Below, piece by piece: positions 54,804 through 63,512 of a stretch of 64,000 nt of DNA. Numbering within the stretch: the stretch's first letter is position 1; each line of letters opens with the position of its first letter. The stretch spans positions 372,001 through 436,000 of the forward strand of contig NZ_RBWU01000005.1 of the NCBI RefSeq assembly GCF_003634705.1. The letters are read 5' to 3'. The DNA comes from Actinomadura pelletieri DSM 43383. GTDB lineage: Bacteria > Actinomycetota > Actinomycetes > Streptosporangiales > Streptosporangiaceae. The position numbers were made by a program, and so were the translations under genes. The notes under the pieces are model-generated. The model did no database searches, was not told the DNA's origin, and saw only the letters and a program-made list of their open reading frames with translations.

Positions 54804-55895
54804 ATGGATGAGTTTCCGGTCAAGGGCATGGACGCCGTCGTCTTCGCCGTGGGCAACGCAAAGCAGGCGGCGCACTACTACTCGACCGCGTTCGGGATGC
54901 GCAGGGTCGCCTACCGCGGCCCCGAGAACGGCAGCCCGGACGAGGCGGTGCACGTACTGGAGTCCGGCGGCGCCCGGTTCGTGTTCCGCGGCCCGGTGAA
55001 GGCGGGCACCGATCTCGGTCGGCACATCGCCGCGCACGGCGACGGCGTCGTCGACCTCGCGATCGAGGTTCCCGACGTCTACGCCGCCTACCGTTACGCC
55101 CTCGCGCAGGGCGCCACCGGTCTGGAGGAGCCGCACGTCCTGGAGGACGACCACGGCAAGGTGACGATCGCGGCGATCGCCACCTACGGGGAGACCCGGC
55201 ACTCGCTGGTCGACCGCTCCAACTACACCGGCCCGTACCTGCCGGGCTTCGAGCCCGCCGACCCCGTCGTGGCGCCGCCGGAGAAGCGGTTCTTCCAGGC
55301 GATCGACCACTGCGTCGGCAACGTCGAGCGCATGGACGAGTGGGCCGACTTCTACCACCGGGTCATGGGGTTCACCGACATGGCCGAGTTCGTCGGCGAC
55401 GACATCGCGACCGAGTACTCGGCGCTGATGTCCAAGGTCGTCGCGGACGGCACCCGCAAGGTGAAGTTCCCGCTGAACGAACCGGCGGAGAGCAAGCGCA
55501 AGTCGCAGATCGACGAGTACCTGGAGTTCTACGGCGGACCCGGCGTCCAGCACATCGCGCTCGCCACGAACGACATCCTCTCGACCGTCGACCGGATGCG
55601 GGCGGCGGGCGTGGAGTTCCTGGAGAGCCCCGACTCCTACTACGAGGACCCCGAACTGCGCGCGCGCATCGGCGAGGTGCGAGCCCCGATCGAGGAGCTG
55701 CAGAAGCGCCGGATCCTCGTCGACCGGGACGAGGACGGCTACCTGTTGCAGATCTTCACCAAGCCCGTCCAGGACCGTCCCACGGTCTTCTTCGAGCTGA
55801 TCGAACGGCACGGCTCGCTGGGCTTCGGCAAGGGCAACTTCAAGGCGCTGTTCGAGGCGATCGAACGGGAGCAGGAGCGGCGCGGCAACCTCTGA
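54804..55895 (+). CDS. hppD: 4-Hydroxyphenylpyruvate dioxygenase
   Basis: 363 aa. Two vicinal-oxygen-chelate domains. Iron ligands are visible as His169 (QAIDHCVGN), His250 (GVQHIALAT) and Glu331 (FFELIER). The conserved C-terminal helix GFGKGNFKALFEAIEREQERRG is complete. It turns 4-hydroxyphenylpyruvate into homogentisate in tyrosine catabolism. No homogentisate dioxygenase is in the window. ATG at 54804; an ATG six codons earlier (54786) is possible. Followed by a strong terminator. Confidence 0.96.
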   Translation: MDEFPVKGMDAVVFAVGNAKQAAHYYSTAFGMRRVAYRGPENGSPDEAVHVLESGGARFVFRGPVKAGTDLGRHIAAHGDGVVDLAIEVPDVYAAYRYALAQGATGLEEPHVLEDDHGKVTIAAIATYGETRHSLVDRSNYTGPYLPGFEPADPVVAPPEKRFFQAIDHCVGNVERMDEWADFYHRVMGFTDMAEFVGDDIATEYSALMSKVVADGTRKVKFPLNEPAESKRKSQIDEYLEFYGGPGVQHIALATNDILSTVDRMRAAGVEFLESPDSYYEDPELRARIGEVRAPIEELQKRRILVDRDEDGYLLQIFTKPVQDRPTVFFELIERHGSLGFGKGNFKALFEAIEREQERRGNL

Positions 55896-55942
55896 CACCC
55901 TCCACCGCACCCTCCCGCAGACCCTCCACCGCTCGGGGGAAG

Positions 55943-55975
55943 ACCGGCCCCGGACGCCTTCCGTCCGGGGCCGGT
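55943..55975 (+). terminator. Terminator after hppD
   Basis: 14-bp perfect stem (55943-55956 with 55962-55975), 5-base loop. Confidence 0.85.
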
Positions 55976-56023
55976 GTTCGTCGGCGACACCGTTCGTGCC
56001 GTTTACCGGCACACTTGGGGCCC

Positions 56024-56857
56024 ATGAACGTACCGCCTGACAACCCCCGGCCCGCGGGCGGCGACCCGGAGACCCCGGGCCCGCAGGCCCCGGGCACCCC
56101 CACCGCGGACGGGGCAACGGACCGTCCACCGCCGTACCAGGGCGCGTACGGCGACCAGCCCGGCCAAGGGCAACCGGGTTTCGCGCCCCCTCACCCCCAG
56201 CCCGGTCAGCCGCTGCCCGCCGCGCCACCGCCGCCATCCGGATACGGCGTCCCCCACCCCGGGTACGGCGGCCCCCAGGACCTTCTGGCGGGACGCCTCC
56301 GGCGCCTCGGCGCGGGAATCCTGGACGCCATGCTCCTCGGCGTCGTGGCGATGCCCGCCCTCGCGTTCTCCATCCGCTGGGACAGGCTGCGGGAGTCCGT
56401 GGACTCCGGCGAGCCGATCAGCGACCCGATGGACCTCTACAACGTCCCCATACTGCTGCTCGGGTACGCGATCACGTTCCTGCTGGGCTTCACCTACTAC
56501 ACGGTGCTGCACGCCAGGTGGGGTCAGACGCTCGGCAAGAAGGCCCTCGGCATCCGGGTGGTGAAGGCGTCCGACCACACCGCCGTGACCTGGGGACAGG
56601 CGCTCGGCAGGCAGGCGTTCGTGTACGCCATTTCGATCGGGTCCACGGTGCTCAACCTTCTGGTACCCGCCGCGTCGATCCTCATCGGGCTGGTCGGCAT
56701 CCTCGACCTCGCCTGGATCCTGTGGGACAAGCGCCGGCAGGCCCTGCACGACAAGGTGTCCGGGACGGTGGTCGTCAAGGCGGCGCCGTGGCTGCCGAAC
56801 CCCTACGCGCCGGCCCCGCAACCCCAGCCACAGGACGCCGAACGTCCTTCCACTTGA
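56024..56857 (+). CDS. RDD-family membrane protein (first of two paralogues)
   Basis: 277 aa. A Pro/Gly/Gln-rich N-terminal tail (~1-85) precedes the RDD domain (~88-250). RDD begins RLGAGILDAMLLGVVAMPALAF, with an internal WGQTLGKKALGIRVVKA and a C-terminal WILWDKRRQALHDKVSGTVVV. Four or more TM. RDD proteins are thought to be ion exchangers or tail-anchored regulators; the role here is open. ATG at 56024. A sister gene with the same plan lies 75 bases downstream. Confidence 0.88.
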   Translation: MNVPPDNPRPAGGDPETPGPQAPGTPTADGATDRPPPYQGAYGDQPGQGQPGFAPPHPQPGQPLPAAPPPPSGYGVPHPGYGGPQDLLAGRLRRLGAGILDAMLLGVVAMPALAFSIRWDRLRESVDSGEPISDPMDLYNVPILLLGYAITFLLGFTYYTVLHARWGQTLGKKALGIRVVKASDHTAVTWGQALGRQAFVYAISIGSTVLNLLVPAASILIGLVGILDLAWILWDKRRQALHDKVSGTVVVKAAPWLPNPYAPAPQPQPQDAERPST

Positions 56858-56932
56858 TCACCCTTTTGCAACATTTCTCCTGCTCCGGACGCGGCGAGGT
56901 TTGGACGGCGGTGGCGTGGCCACCCTGACGAC

Positions 56933-57724
56933 ATGACGCAACCGCCGAACGACCCCGCGTCCGGGGGAGGGCCGGAGGATCGGCCGTACGGCCGGCAGCA
57001 GCCCGAACGCCCGGGACCCCAGGGCGGACCGCCCTACGGATCCGAGCAGGGACCCTACAAAGGCCAGCAGCCTTACGGGGGTCAACAGCCCTATGGGGGC
57101 CAGCACCCTTACGGGGAGCAGCAGCCCTACGGGAGCCAGCAACCGTACGGAGAGCAACCCGGGTACGGGCAGCCCGGGTACGGGCAATCCGGGTACGGGC
57201 AACCCCTGCCCGCCTACCGCGGCGGTGCGGGCGAGTATGTCGACCCGGCCGCGGGGATGGCGTCCCGCTGGGCGCGGCTGGGCGCGGGCATCGTCGACGC
57301 CGTCCTACTCGGGGTCGTGTCCGTGCTGATCTCGCTCCCGTTCATCGACTGGGGCCGGGTGTTCGACCCCGAGCCCGGTGACTCGGTGTACAACGGTGCC
57401 CAGGTGGGGACGAACGCGATCAGCGTGGTCCTGGCCTTCCTCTACTTCTGGCTGATGCACGCGAAGCGGGGACAGACGCTCGGCAAGATGCTGCTGCGGA
57501 TCCGCGTCGTCCGGGCGGAGGACCGGCAGGCGATCAGCTCCGGGCAGGCCGCGGGACGGTCCGCGTTCTACAGCGTGCTCGGCGGCGTCTGCGGCTGTAT
57601 CGGCCTGATCGACGTCCTGTGGATCCTCTGGGATCCGCGCAGGCAGGCCCTGCACGACAAGGTGGCGAGCACCGTCGTCGTCCGGGCCGACGGGCACGAA
57701 CCCGACCCCTACGCCCACCGCTGA
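56933..57724 (+). CDS. RDD-family membrane protein (second paralogue, Tyr-Gly-Gln tail)
   Basis: 263 aa. The N-terminal tail (~35-95) is a run of QQPYGG / QPGYGQ repeats, low-complexity and Tyr-rich. The RDD domain (~107-250) matches the upstream paralogue motif by motif: RLGAGIVDAVLLGVVSVLI, GQTLGKMLLRIRVV, LWILWDPRRQALHDKVASTVVVR. A tandem duplication is likely. ATG at 56933. The aromatic-repeat tail is cytosolic by topology and could self-associate. Function unknown. Confidence 0.87.
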   Translation: MTQPPNDPASGGGPEDRPYGRQQPERPGPQGGPPYGSEQGPYKGQQPYGGQQPYGGQHPYGEQQPYGSQQPYGEQPGYGQPGYGQSGYGQPLPAYRGGAGEYVDPAAGMASRWARLGAGIVDAVLLGVVSVLISLPFIDWGRVFDPEPGDSVYNGAQVGTNAISVVLAFLYFWLMHAKRGQTLGKMLLRIRVVRAEDRQAISSGQAAGRSAFYSVLGGVCGCIGLIDVLWILWDPRRQALHDKVASTVVVRADGHEPDPYAHR

Positions 57725-57815
57725 GAACATGCCGCGCGGTGCCCGCCGGGTGCCCGCCGAGTTGACCGTCGAGTTGCCGCCATGGGCTCGGCACGGGCAG
57801 GCTGGCCCCGTGCAT

Positions 57816-59438
57816 ATGGCCGGAAACTCCCCCAGTCCTCGCCGTCACGGCTCGCGGGTCGCGTTCCGCGGTGCCGCCGGCGTGGCCGCTCTCGCCGTGG
57901 CGGGTTCGTTGACCGCGGCCTGCCAGATCGTGTCGTTCGACGAGGGTGGGGGAACGTCCGGTTCGCCTTCGGAGTCGGCCGCGACCGGACCGGCGGGCCC
58001 GGCGACGGCGGGCGACAACTATGTGCCGGGGAACGGCAACGGCGGCTACGACGTCCAGCATTACGCGCTGAAGCTGACGATCACCCCGGACGGCGCGAAG
58101 CAACTCGACGGGACGGCGACGATCACCGCGGTGGCGACCGAGCGTCTCGCCCGGTTCAACCTCGACCTGACCGGTCTGGAGGTGTCGTCGATCACCGTGG
58201 ACGGCGCCCCGGCACGGCAGCAGCGCGGCGGCGCCGAACTGGAGGTCACGCCCGCGAAGCCGCTGGAGAAGGGCGCGAAGTTCACGACCGTCGTCGCCTA
58301 TTCGGGGACTCCGGAGCCGGCGTCGGACTCGGGGCTCGGCCAGTACGGCTGGATCCGCACCCCGGACGGCGTGTTCGTGGCATGCCAGCCGAGCGGCGCG
58401 CACACCTGGTTCCCGAGCAACGACCATCCGAGCGACAAGGCGACGTTCGACTTCGAGCTCACGGTGCCGGCCGGGCTGACGGCGATCGCGAACGGCACGC
58501 CGGAGACGCCGCCCACCAGCTCCGGCGGAACGCCCGACCTCCCCGGCGGCCCGCCGAGCCTGCCCACCGGCCCCCCGATCCCGCCGGAGACGCCGCCGAG
58601 CGGGTTCCCGTCCCGGCCCGGACCGGAGATCAGCCCCATCGCGCACCACGCCGCCGGGGCGGCGACCACGACGGCGACCACCACCTCCAAGTGGCGTGTC
58701 GACGCGCCGATGGCGACCTATCTCGCGACGATCGACGTCGGACGGTTCAACGTGCGGACGGGACGGACCGCCGGCGGCATCCCCGTCATCACTGCGGTCG
58801 ACCCGACCGTCAGCGCGAACCTCGACACCTTCCACGGGCTGAACTCCGAGATCACCGACGAGTGGGTGAAGTTGTTCGGCCCCTACCCCTTCTCCTCCAC
58901 GGGCGGTCTGATCGACAACGCGGACGTCGGTTTCGCGTTGGAGACGCAGACCCGCCCGGTGTACGGGTCGTTCGGCCTGCAACCGACGATCGTCGCGCAC
59001 GAGCTGGCGCACCAGTGGTTCGGTGACAGCGTCAGCGTCACCAAATGGCAGGACATCTGGCTGAACGAGGGCTTCGCGACCTACGCCGAATGGCTGTGGG
59101 AGGAGCGGAGCGGCGGGAAGACCGTCCAGGAGCAGTTCGACCTGCGGTACGGGAGCCCGCGCGCGCGGGAGCTGTGGGACGTGCCACCCGGCAACCCGGG
59201 CCGCAGGCAGATGTTCGGCCGGTCGGTGTACGACCGTGGCGGTATGACGCTGGTCGCCCTGCGCGCCAGGGTCGGCGAGGAGGCCTTCTACAAGATCCTC
59301 CAGACGTGGACAAAGGAGCGCAGGCACTCTAGCGGGACGACGGCCCAGTTCATCGCGACGGCGAAACGGATCTCGGGGAAGAACCTCGACGCGTTCTTCG
59401 ACGACTGGCTCTACCAGCAGGGCCGCCCGGCCAAATGA
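57816..59438 (+). CDS. Secreted M1-family metallopeptidase, lipoprotein
   Basis: 540 aa. A twin-basic signal leads to a lipobox (SLTAACQ), so it is likely lipid-anchored outside. The mature protein has an M1 N-terminal beta domain (YDVQHYALKLTITPD). A ~40-residue Pro/Gly/Ser insertion interrupts it (~TPETPPTSSGGTPDLPG). The zinc site is HELAHQWFGD with NEGFATY. ATG at 57816; a GTG two codons before is equally likely. It is a paralogue of the next gene. Confidence 0.9.
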   Translation: MAGNSPSPRRHGSRVAFRGAAGVAALAVAGSLTAACQIVSFDEGGGTSGSPSESAATGPAGPATAGDNYVPGNGNGGYDVQHYALKLTITPDGAKQLDGTATITAVATERLARFNLDLTGLEVSSITVDGAPARQQRGGAELEVTPAKPLEKGAKFTTVVAYSGTPEPASDSGLGQYGWIRTPDGVFVACQPSGAHTWFPSNDHPSDKATFDFELTVPAGLTAIANGTPETPPTSSGGTPDLPGGPPSLPTGPPIPPETPPSGFPSRPGPEISPIAHHAAGAATTTATTTSKWRVDAPMATYLATIDVGRFNVRTGRTAGGIPVITAVDPTVSANLDTFHGLNSEITDEWVKLFGPYPFSSTGGLIDNADVGFALETQTRPVYGSFGLQPTIVAHELAHQWFGDSVSVTKWQDIWLNEGFATYAEWLWEERSGGKTVQEQFDLRYGSPRARELWDVPPGNPGRRQMFGRSVYDRGGMTLVALRARVGEEAFYKILQTWTKERRHSSGTTAQFIATAKRISGKNLDAFFDDWLYQQGRPAK

Positions 59439-59656
59439 CGGGGTGAACGTCCGGTGAACAACCGGATCGGCGTGCCGGTCTGTCCCTAAAAAGACACAAA
59501 CCGATGATCCGATGCCGGAACCGGCCACGGAAACCGCCCTCTCGCCGGGCTTTTGGGGCCGCTTCACGCTTGCCTCAGCCGTGTCGCACAAGAAAGTCTT
59601 GATCACGGTATGGCGCCTGACGGGGGCGGCCAGCCATGGACACGGAGGAAAGTGCG

Positions 59657-61093
59657 ATGAACACCACCCCCAGAGTCCTGGCGACCGTGGCGCTGGGCGC
59701 CGCCACGGTCCTCGCCGTGACGGCGGCGCCCGCGGGCGCCGCCGCGGATCAGGAACGCGCCCGGTTCTCTCCGGGGGCGCCCGGCGCGGGCGACCCCTAC
59801 TTTCCCGACATGGGCAACGGCGGCTACGACGTCGCCCACTACGACATCGGCCTGAAGTACGACCCGACGACCAAGGGCATCCAGGCCGTCACCCACATCA
59901 AGGCGCGGGCGACGGCGAACCTGTCCCGGTTCAACCTGGACTTCCTCGGGCCGCTGAAGATCTCGTCGCTGCGGGTGGACGGCCGGACGGCGACCTACCA
60001 GCGGACCGGCGCGCAGGAACTGGTGATCACACCCCGCAAGGGACTGCGGAGGAACCGGCACTTCACGGTGACCGTCTCCTACTCCGGCGTACCGCAGACG
60101 ATCAAGGACCCGACGCTAGGCACGTCCGGCTGGATCCCGACGTCCGACGGCGCGGTGATGCTGAACCAGCCGTTCGGCGCGGCGACGGTGTTCCCGGTGA
60201 ACGACCACCCGACCGACAAGGCGACGTACACGTTCGTCCTGTCCACGCCCAAGGACCTCACGGCGCTGGCCAACGGCGACCTTCGCGGGAAGTGGACGCG
60301 GAACGGCTGGACGACCACCCGGTGGGTCATGGGCCGTCCCATGGCCAGCGAGCTGTCGATGCTGGCCATCGGCAGGTACGACGTCCTCGACGGACGGACC
60401 GACACCGGCGTGCCGAACCTCACGGCCGTCGACCGCTCCCTGACCGTCAAGCCGGACGACGCCGAGAAGTTCCACGACCAAACGGCCACGGTCACCGACT
60501 ACCTGGCGTCTCTGTACGGCCGCTACCCGTTCACCTCGACGGGCGGGATCGCGGTGAAGGCCGGGGTCGGCTACGCGCTGGAGACGCAGGGCCGTCCCGT
60601 GTACGACCTGGGCCGGACGCCGGGCTCCATTCCGCGTGGCACGCTCCTCGCCCACGAGATCGGTCACCAGTGGTTCGGGGACGCGGTGTCCCCGGTGCGG
60701 TGGTCGGACATCTGGCTGAACGAGGGGTTCGCCACCTACTCCGAGTGGCTGTACTCCGAGAAGTTCGAGGGCACGCCCGTGCAGGAGAGCTTCGACGCCG
60801 TCTACGAGACGCCGCCGGGCGAGCGCCTGTGGACGGGCAGGGTCGCCGATCCGGGCCGCGACAACATCTTCGGCGGCCTCGTCTACGAACGCGGCGCGAT
60901 GGCGCTGCACGTCCTGCGCACGACGGTCGGCGACAAGACGTTCTTCCGGCTGCTCAAGGCGTGGCCCGCCGCCTACATGCACGGCAACGCCTCGACGGCG
61001 GACTTCGTCCGCTTCGCCGAACGGATGTCGCGCAAGGACCTGGACGGCTGGGCGCGGACCTGGCTCTACTCCGAGGGCAAGCCGACCCTGTAG
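59657..61093 (+). CDS. Secreted M1-family metallopeptidase
   Basis: 478 aa. A Sec-type signal (VLATVALGAATVLAVTAAPAGAA) has no lipobox. The M1 domain begins NGGYDVAHYDIGLKYDP. The catalytic motif HEIGHQWFGD is followed by NEGFATYSEWLYSEK, giving all zinc and catalytic residues. Without the Pro-rich insertion of the upstream paralogue. ATG at 59657 with GGAGGAAA 5 bases upstream; a frame 21 bases longer lacks a site. Ends in a weak hairpin (61140-61155) shared with ilvA. Confidence 0.92.
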   Translation: MNTTPRVLATVALGAATVLAVTAAPAGAAADQERARFSPGAPGAGDPYFPDMGNGGYDVAHYDIGLKYDPTTKGIQAVTHIKARATANLSRFNLDFLGPLKISSLRVDGRTATYQRTGAQELVITPRKGLRRNRHFTVTVSYSGVPQTIKDPTLGTSGWIPTSDGAVMLNQPFGAATVFPVNDHPTDKATYTFVLSTPKDLTALANGDLRGKWTRNGWTTTRWVMGRPMASELSMLAIGRYDVLDGRTDTGVPNLTAVDRSLTVKPDDAEKFHDQTATVTDYLASLYGRYPFTSTGGIAVKAGVGYALETQGRPVYDLGRTPGSIPRGTLLAHEIGHQWFGDAVSPVRWSDIWLNEGFATYSEWLYSEKFEGTPVQESFDAVYETPPGERLWTGRVADPGRDNIFGGLVYERGAMALHVLRTTVGDKTFFRLLKAWPAAYMHGNASTADFVRFAERMSRKDLDGWARTWLYSEGKPTL

Positions 61094-61154
61094 CCGCGCG
61101 TCGTAGCCGCGTCTCCGTAGCCGCACCCCTTGTAACGGCACCCCGGGAACGGGG

Positions 61155-62378
61155 TCAGCTCAGCGTGAGGGTGTAGCCCTTCTCGCGGAGCCGGGCGATG
61201 ACGTCCTCGGAATGGTCGGCGCCACGCGTCTCCAGGTGCATGAGGACCTCCGCCTCCTCGACGTGCAACCGGGCCGCGACCCGCTCGTGCATCACGTCCA
61301 GGACGTTCACGCCCAGCTCCGCGAGTTCGCCCAGCAGCGTCACGAGCGCGCCGGGACGGTCCTTCAACCGGCAGCGGACGACCAGGTAGCGGCCCGCCCC
61401 GGCGAGGCCGTGCCGCAGCACCTTCGACAGCAGCAGCGGGTCGATGTTGCCGCCCGACAGCAGCACCACCACGGGCGGCTCCACCGCGTACGCGTGTTCG
61501 AGCAGCGCCGCGACACCGGCGGCGCCCGCCGGTTCGACGACCTGCTTGGCGCGTTCGAGGGACAGCAGCAGCGCCTGCGAGATCGACTCCTCGGTGACGG
61601 TGACGACCGCGTCAACGAGTTCGGTGAACATCGCGAAGGTGAGGTCGCCGGGTCGTCCGACGGCGATCCCGTCCGCCATCGTCGGCTCGACCTCGATCTG
61701 CGTGGGCCGGCCGGCGGCGAGCGACGCCGGGAACGCCGCGGCCCGCTTCGCCTGCGCTCCGACGATCTTGATGTCCCGGCCGCCGATCTCCTTCACCGCG
61801 CCCTTGGCGGCGGCCGCGATCCCGGCCAGCAGCCCGCCGCCGCCCACCGGCGCCACGATCGTCCGGGCGTCCGGGTACTGCTCCAGCATCTCCAGGCCGA
61901 TGGTGGCCTGGCCCGCGACGACGTCGGGATGGTCGAACGGGTGGATGAACACGGCGCCGCACTCGTCGGCGTACCTGCGCGCGGCGATGAGACAGTCGTC
62001 CACGGACGGGCCGGGGAACACGATCTCGGCGCCGTAGCCACGGGTCGCGGCGATCTTGGGGAGCGGGGCGCCGATCGGCATGAACACGGTGGCCTTGCAG
62101 CCGAGCATGGACGCGGCGAGCGCGACGCCCTGCGCGTGGTTGCCCGCGCTGGCCGCGACGACACCGCGGGCGCGTTCGCGCTCACTGAGCCCGGCGATCC
62201 GTACATACGCTCCGCGGATCTTGAAGGAGCCGGTGCGTTGCAGGTTCTCGCACTTCAGCAGGACGGGCCCGCCGAGCTGCTCCGACAGCACCCGGGACGG
62301 GATCAGCGGGGTGGGGACGGCCACCGCGTCGAGCAGTTCCCGGGCGGCGCGCACATCGTCGACGGTGACCGTGCTCAT
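61155..62378 (-). CDS. ilvA: Threonine ammonia-lyase (threonine deaminase), with C-terminal ACT-like domain
   Basis: 407 aa. PLP lysine is Lys53 in TGSFKIRGA. AGNHAQGVA, the phosphate loop GGGGLLAG and SGGNIDP are present. The last ~75 residues are a single ACT-type domain (RPGALVTLLGELAELGVNVLDVMHERV), shorter than the two of the E. coli biosynthetic enzyme. It turns threonine into 2-oxobutanoate for isoleucine synthesis or catabolism. ATG at 62378 with GGAGACAGG upstream. Convergent with the M1 gene; the ROK gene is upstream on the same strand. Confidence 0.94.
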   Translation of the reverse strand: MSTVTVDDVRAARELLDAVAVPTPLIPSRVLSEQLGGPVLLKCENLQRTGSFKIRGAYVRIAGLSERERARGVVAASAGNHAQGVALAASMLGCKATVFMPIGAPLPKIAATRGYGAEIVFPGPSVDDCLIAARRYADECGAVFIHPFDHPDVVAGQATIGLEMLEQYPDARTIVAPVGGGGLLAGIAAAAKGAVKEIGGRDIKIVGAQAKRAAAFPASLAAGRPTQIEVEPTMADGIAVGRPGDLTFAMFTELVDAVVTVTEESISQALLLSLERAKQVVEPAGAAGVAALLEHAYAVEPPVVVLLSGGNIDPLLLSKVLRHGLAGAGRYLVVRCRLKDRPGALVTLLGELAELGVNVLDVMHERVAARLHVEEAEVLMHLETRGADHSEDVIARLREKGYTLTLS

Positions 62379-62456
62379 ACCTGTCTCCTGTGAGGGGTGG
62401 GCCCCCGAGTCCCCCGGTTCGCTTCGCTCATGACCTGATCTTCGCACCGGCCATGG

Positions 62457-63512
62457 TCAACCCGCACTCCAGTAATGATCTTGCGCGAGGACCAGGGCGG
62501 CGGCGCCGACGAGTCCGGCGGTCTGACCGAGTTCCGCCGGGACGATCTCGGCGCGGCGCGCGAACTCCAGCCCGGCGTGCTCCCCGAACGCCTCCCGCAA
62601 CGGGTCGAAGAGCAGCGGGCCCGTCTGCGACAGGCCGCCGCCGACCGCCACGACGTCCAGGTCGCACAGGTGGGTCGCGGACGCGAGCGCGACGCCGAGG
62701 GCGCGGCCCGCGCGCCGCATCGCCGCGACCGCCACCGGATGCGCCTGCCGCGCGTCGGCGGCCAGGTCGACCCCGGTGGCGTGCGGGTTCTCCCGGCGCC
62801 AGCCCCGCTCCCGCGCCCAGGCGACGAGGGCGGGGCCGCGGGCGACCGCCTCCAGGCAGCCGCGGCCCCCGCACGCGCAGGGCGGTCCCTCCGGGTCGAC
62901 GACGACATGGCCGATGTGCCCGGCGTTGCCGCTGGCGCCGTTGACGAGACGTCCGCCGAGGACGAGCCCGCCACCGACACCCGTGGACACCACCATGCCG
63001 AGGACGTTGTCGCGGTCCCGTCCCGCGCCGCGCCAGTGCTCGCCGATCGCGACGCAGATGGCGTCGTTGTGGATGCGGACGGGTAGGTCCGGGTACCGCG
63101 CGCGGAGCCTGTCCCGCAGCGGGAAGTCCCGCCAGGCGGGGATGTTGAGCGGCGACACGTTCGCGGCGGGCCAGGTCATCGGCCCGCCGCAGCCGACGCC
63201 GACGCCCGCGAGCGGCGGGTCGCCCGCGTCGGTGACGAGCTTGTCGAGCAGCGCGCGCAACGTCCGCCACAGCCGTTCGGCGTCGCGGCCGCCGCCGTCC
63301 GGGACGGCCGGGTTCGGTGTCGCGACCCGGTCATAGACGGCGATGCGCCCCTCGGAATCGACGAGCGCGGCGGCCAGCTTCGTCCCGCCGACGTCCACCG
63401 CCAGCACGAGCCCCTGCTGCCGTGCGGCGCCGCCCAACTCGGCCGTGCTCGACTCGGCCGTGCTCGACTCGGCCGTGCTCGACTCGGCCGTGCCCGACTC
63501 GACATCGCTCAA
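62457..63512 (-). CDS. ROK-family sugar kinase (glucokinase-like)
   Basis: 351 aa. The N-terminus has TAESS repeats encoded by four 15-bp units. The ROK core (~33-345) carries AVDVGGTKLAAALVD (ATP site), STGVGGGLVLGGRLVNGASGNAGHIGH (ROK signature) and the zinc motif CACGGRGCLEA. The catalytic Asp is in IHNDAI. Glucose or N-acetyl-hexosamine kinase is likely. The TTG at 63512 overlaps the FIST stop (TTGA) and has GGAGA ~7 bases upstream. Co-transcribed with the FIST gene. Confidence 0.9.
   Translation of the reverse strand: MSDVESGTAESSTAESSTAESSTAELGGAARQQGLVLAVDVGGTKLAAALVDSEGRIAVYDRVATPNPAVPDGGGRDAERLWRTLRALLDKLVTDAGDPPLAGVGVGCGGPMTWPAANVSPLNIPAWRDFPLRDRLRARYPDLPVRIHNDAICVAIGEHWRGAGRDRDNVLGMVVSTGVGGGLVLGGRLVNGASGNAGHIGHVVVDPEGPPCACGGRGCLEAVARGPALVAWARERGWRRENPHATGVDLAADARQAHPVAVAAMRRAGRALGVALASATHLCDLDVVAVGGGLSQTGPLLFDPLREAFGEHAGLEFARRAEIVPAELGQTAGLVGAAALVLAQDHYWSAG
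63437..63496 (-). repeat. Four 15-bp tandem repeats at the 5' end of the ROK gene
   Basis: actcggccgtgctcg repeated four times (63437, 63452, 63467, 63482; the last has one change). In frame, encoding TAESS runs before the catalytic domain. The disordered tail can lengthen without harm to the enzyme. Confidence 0.95.
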
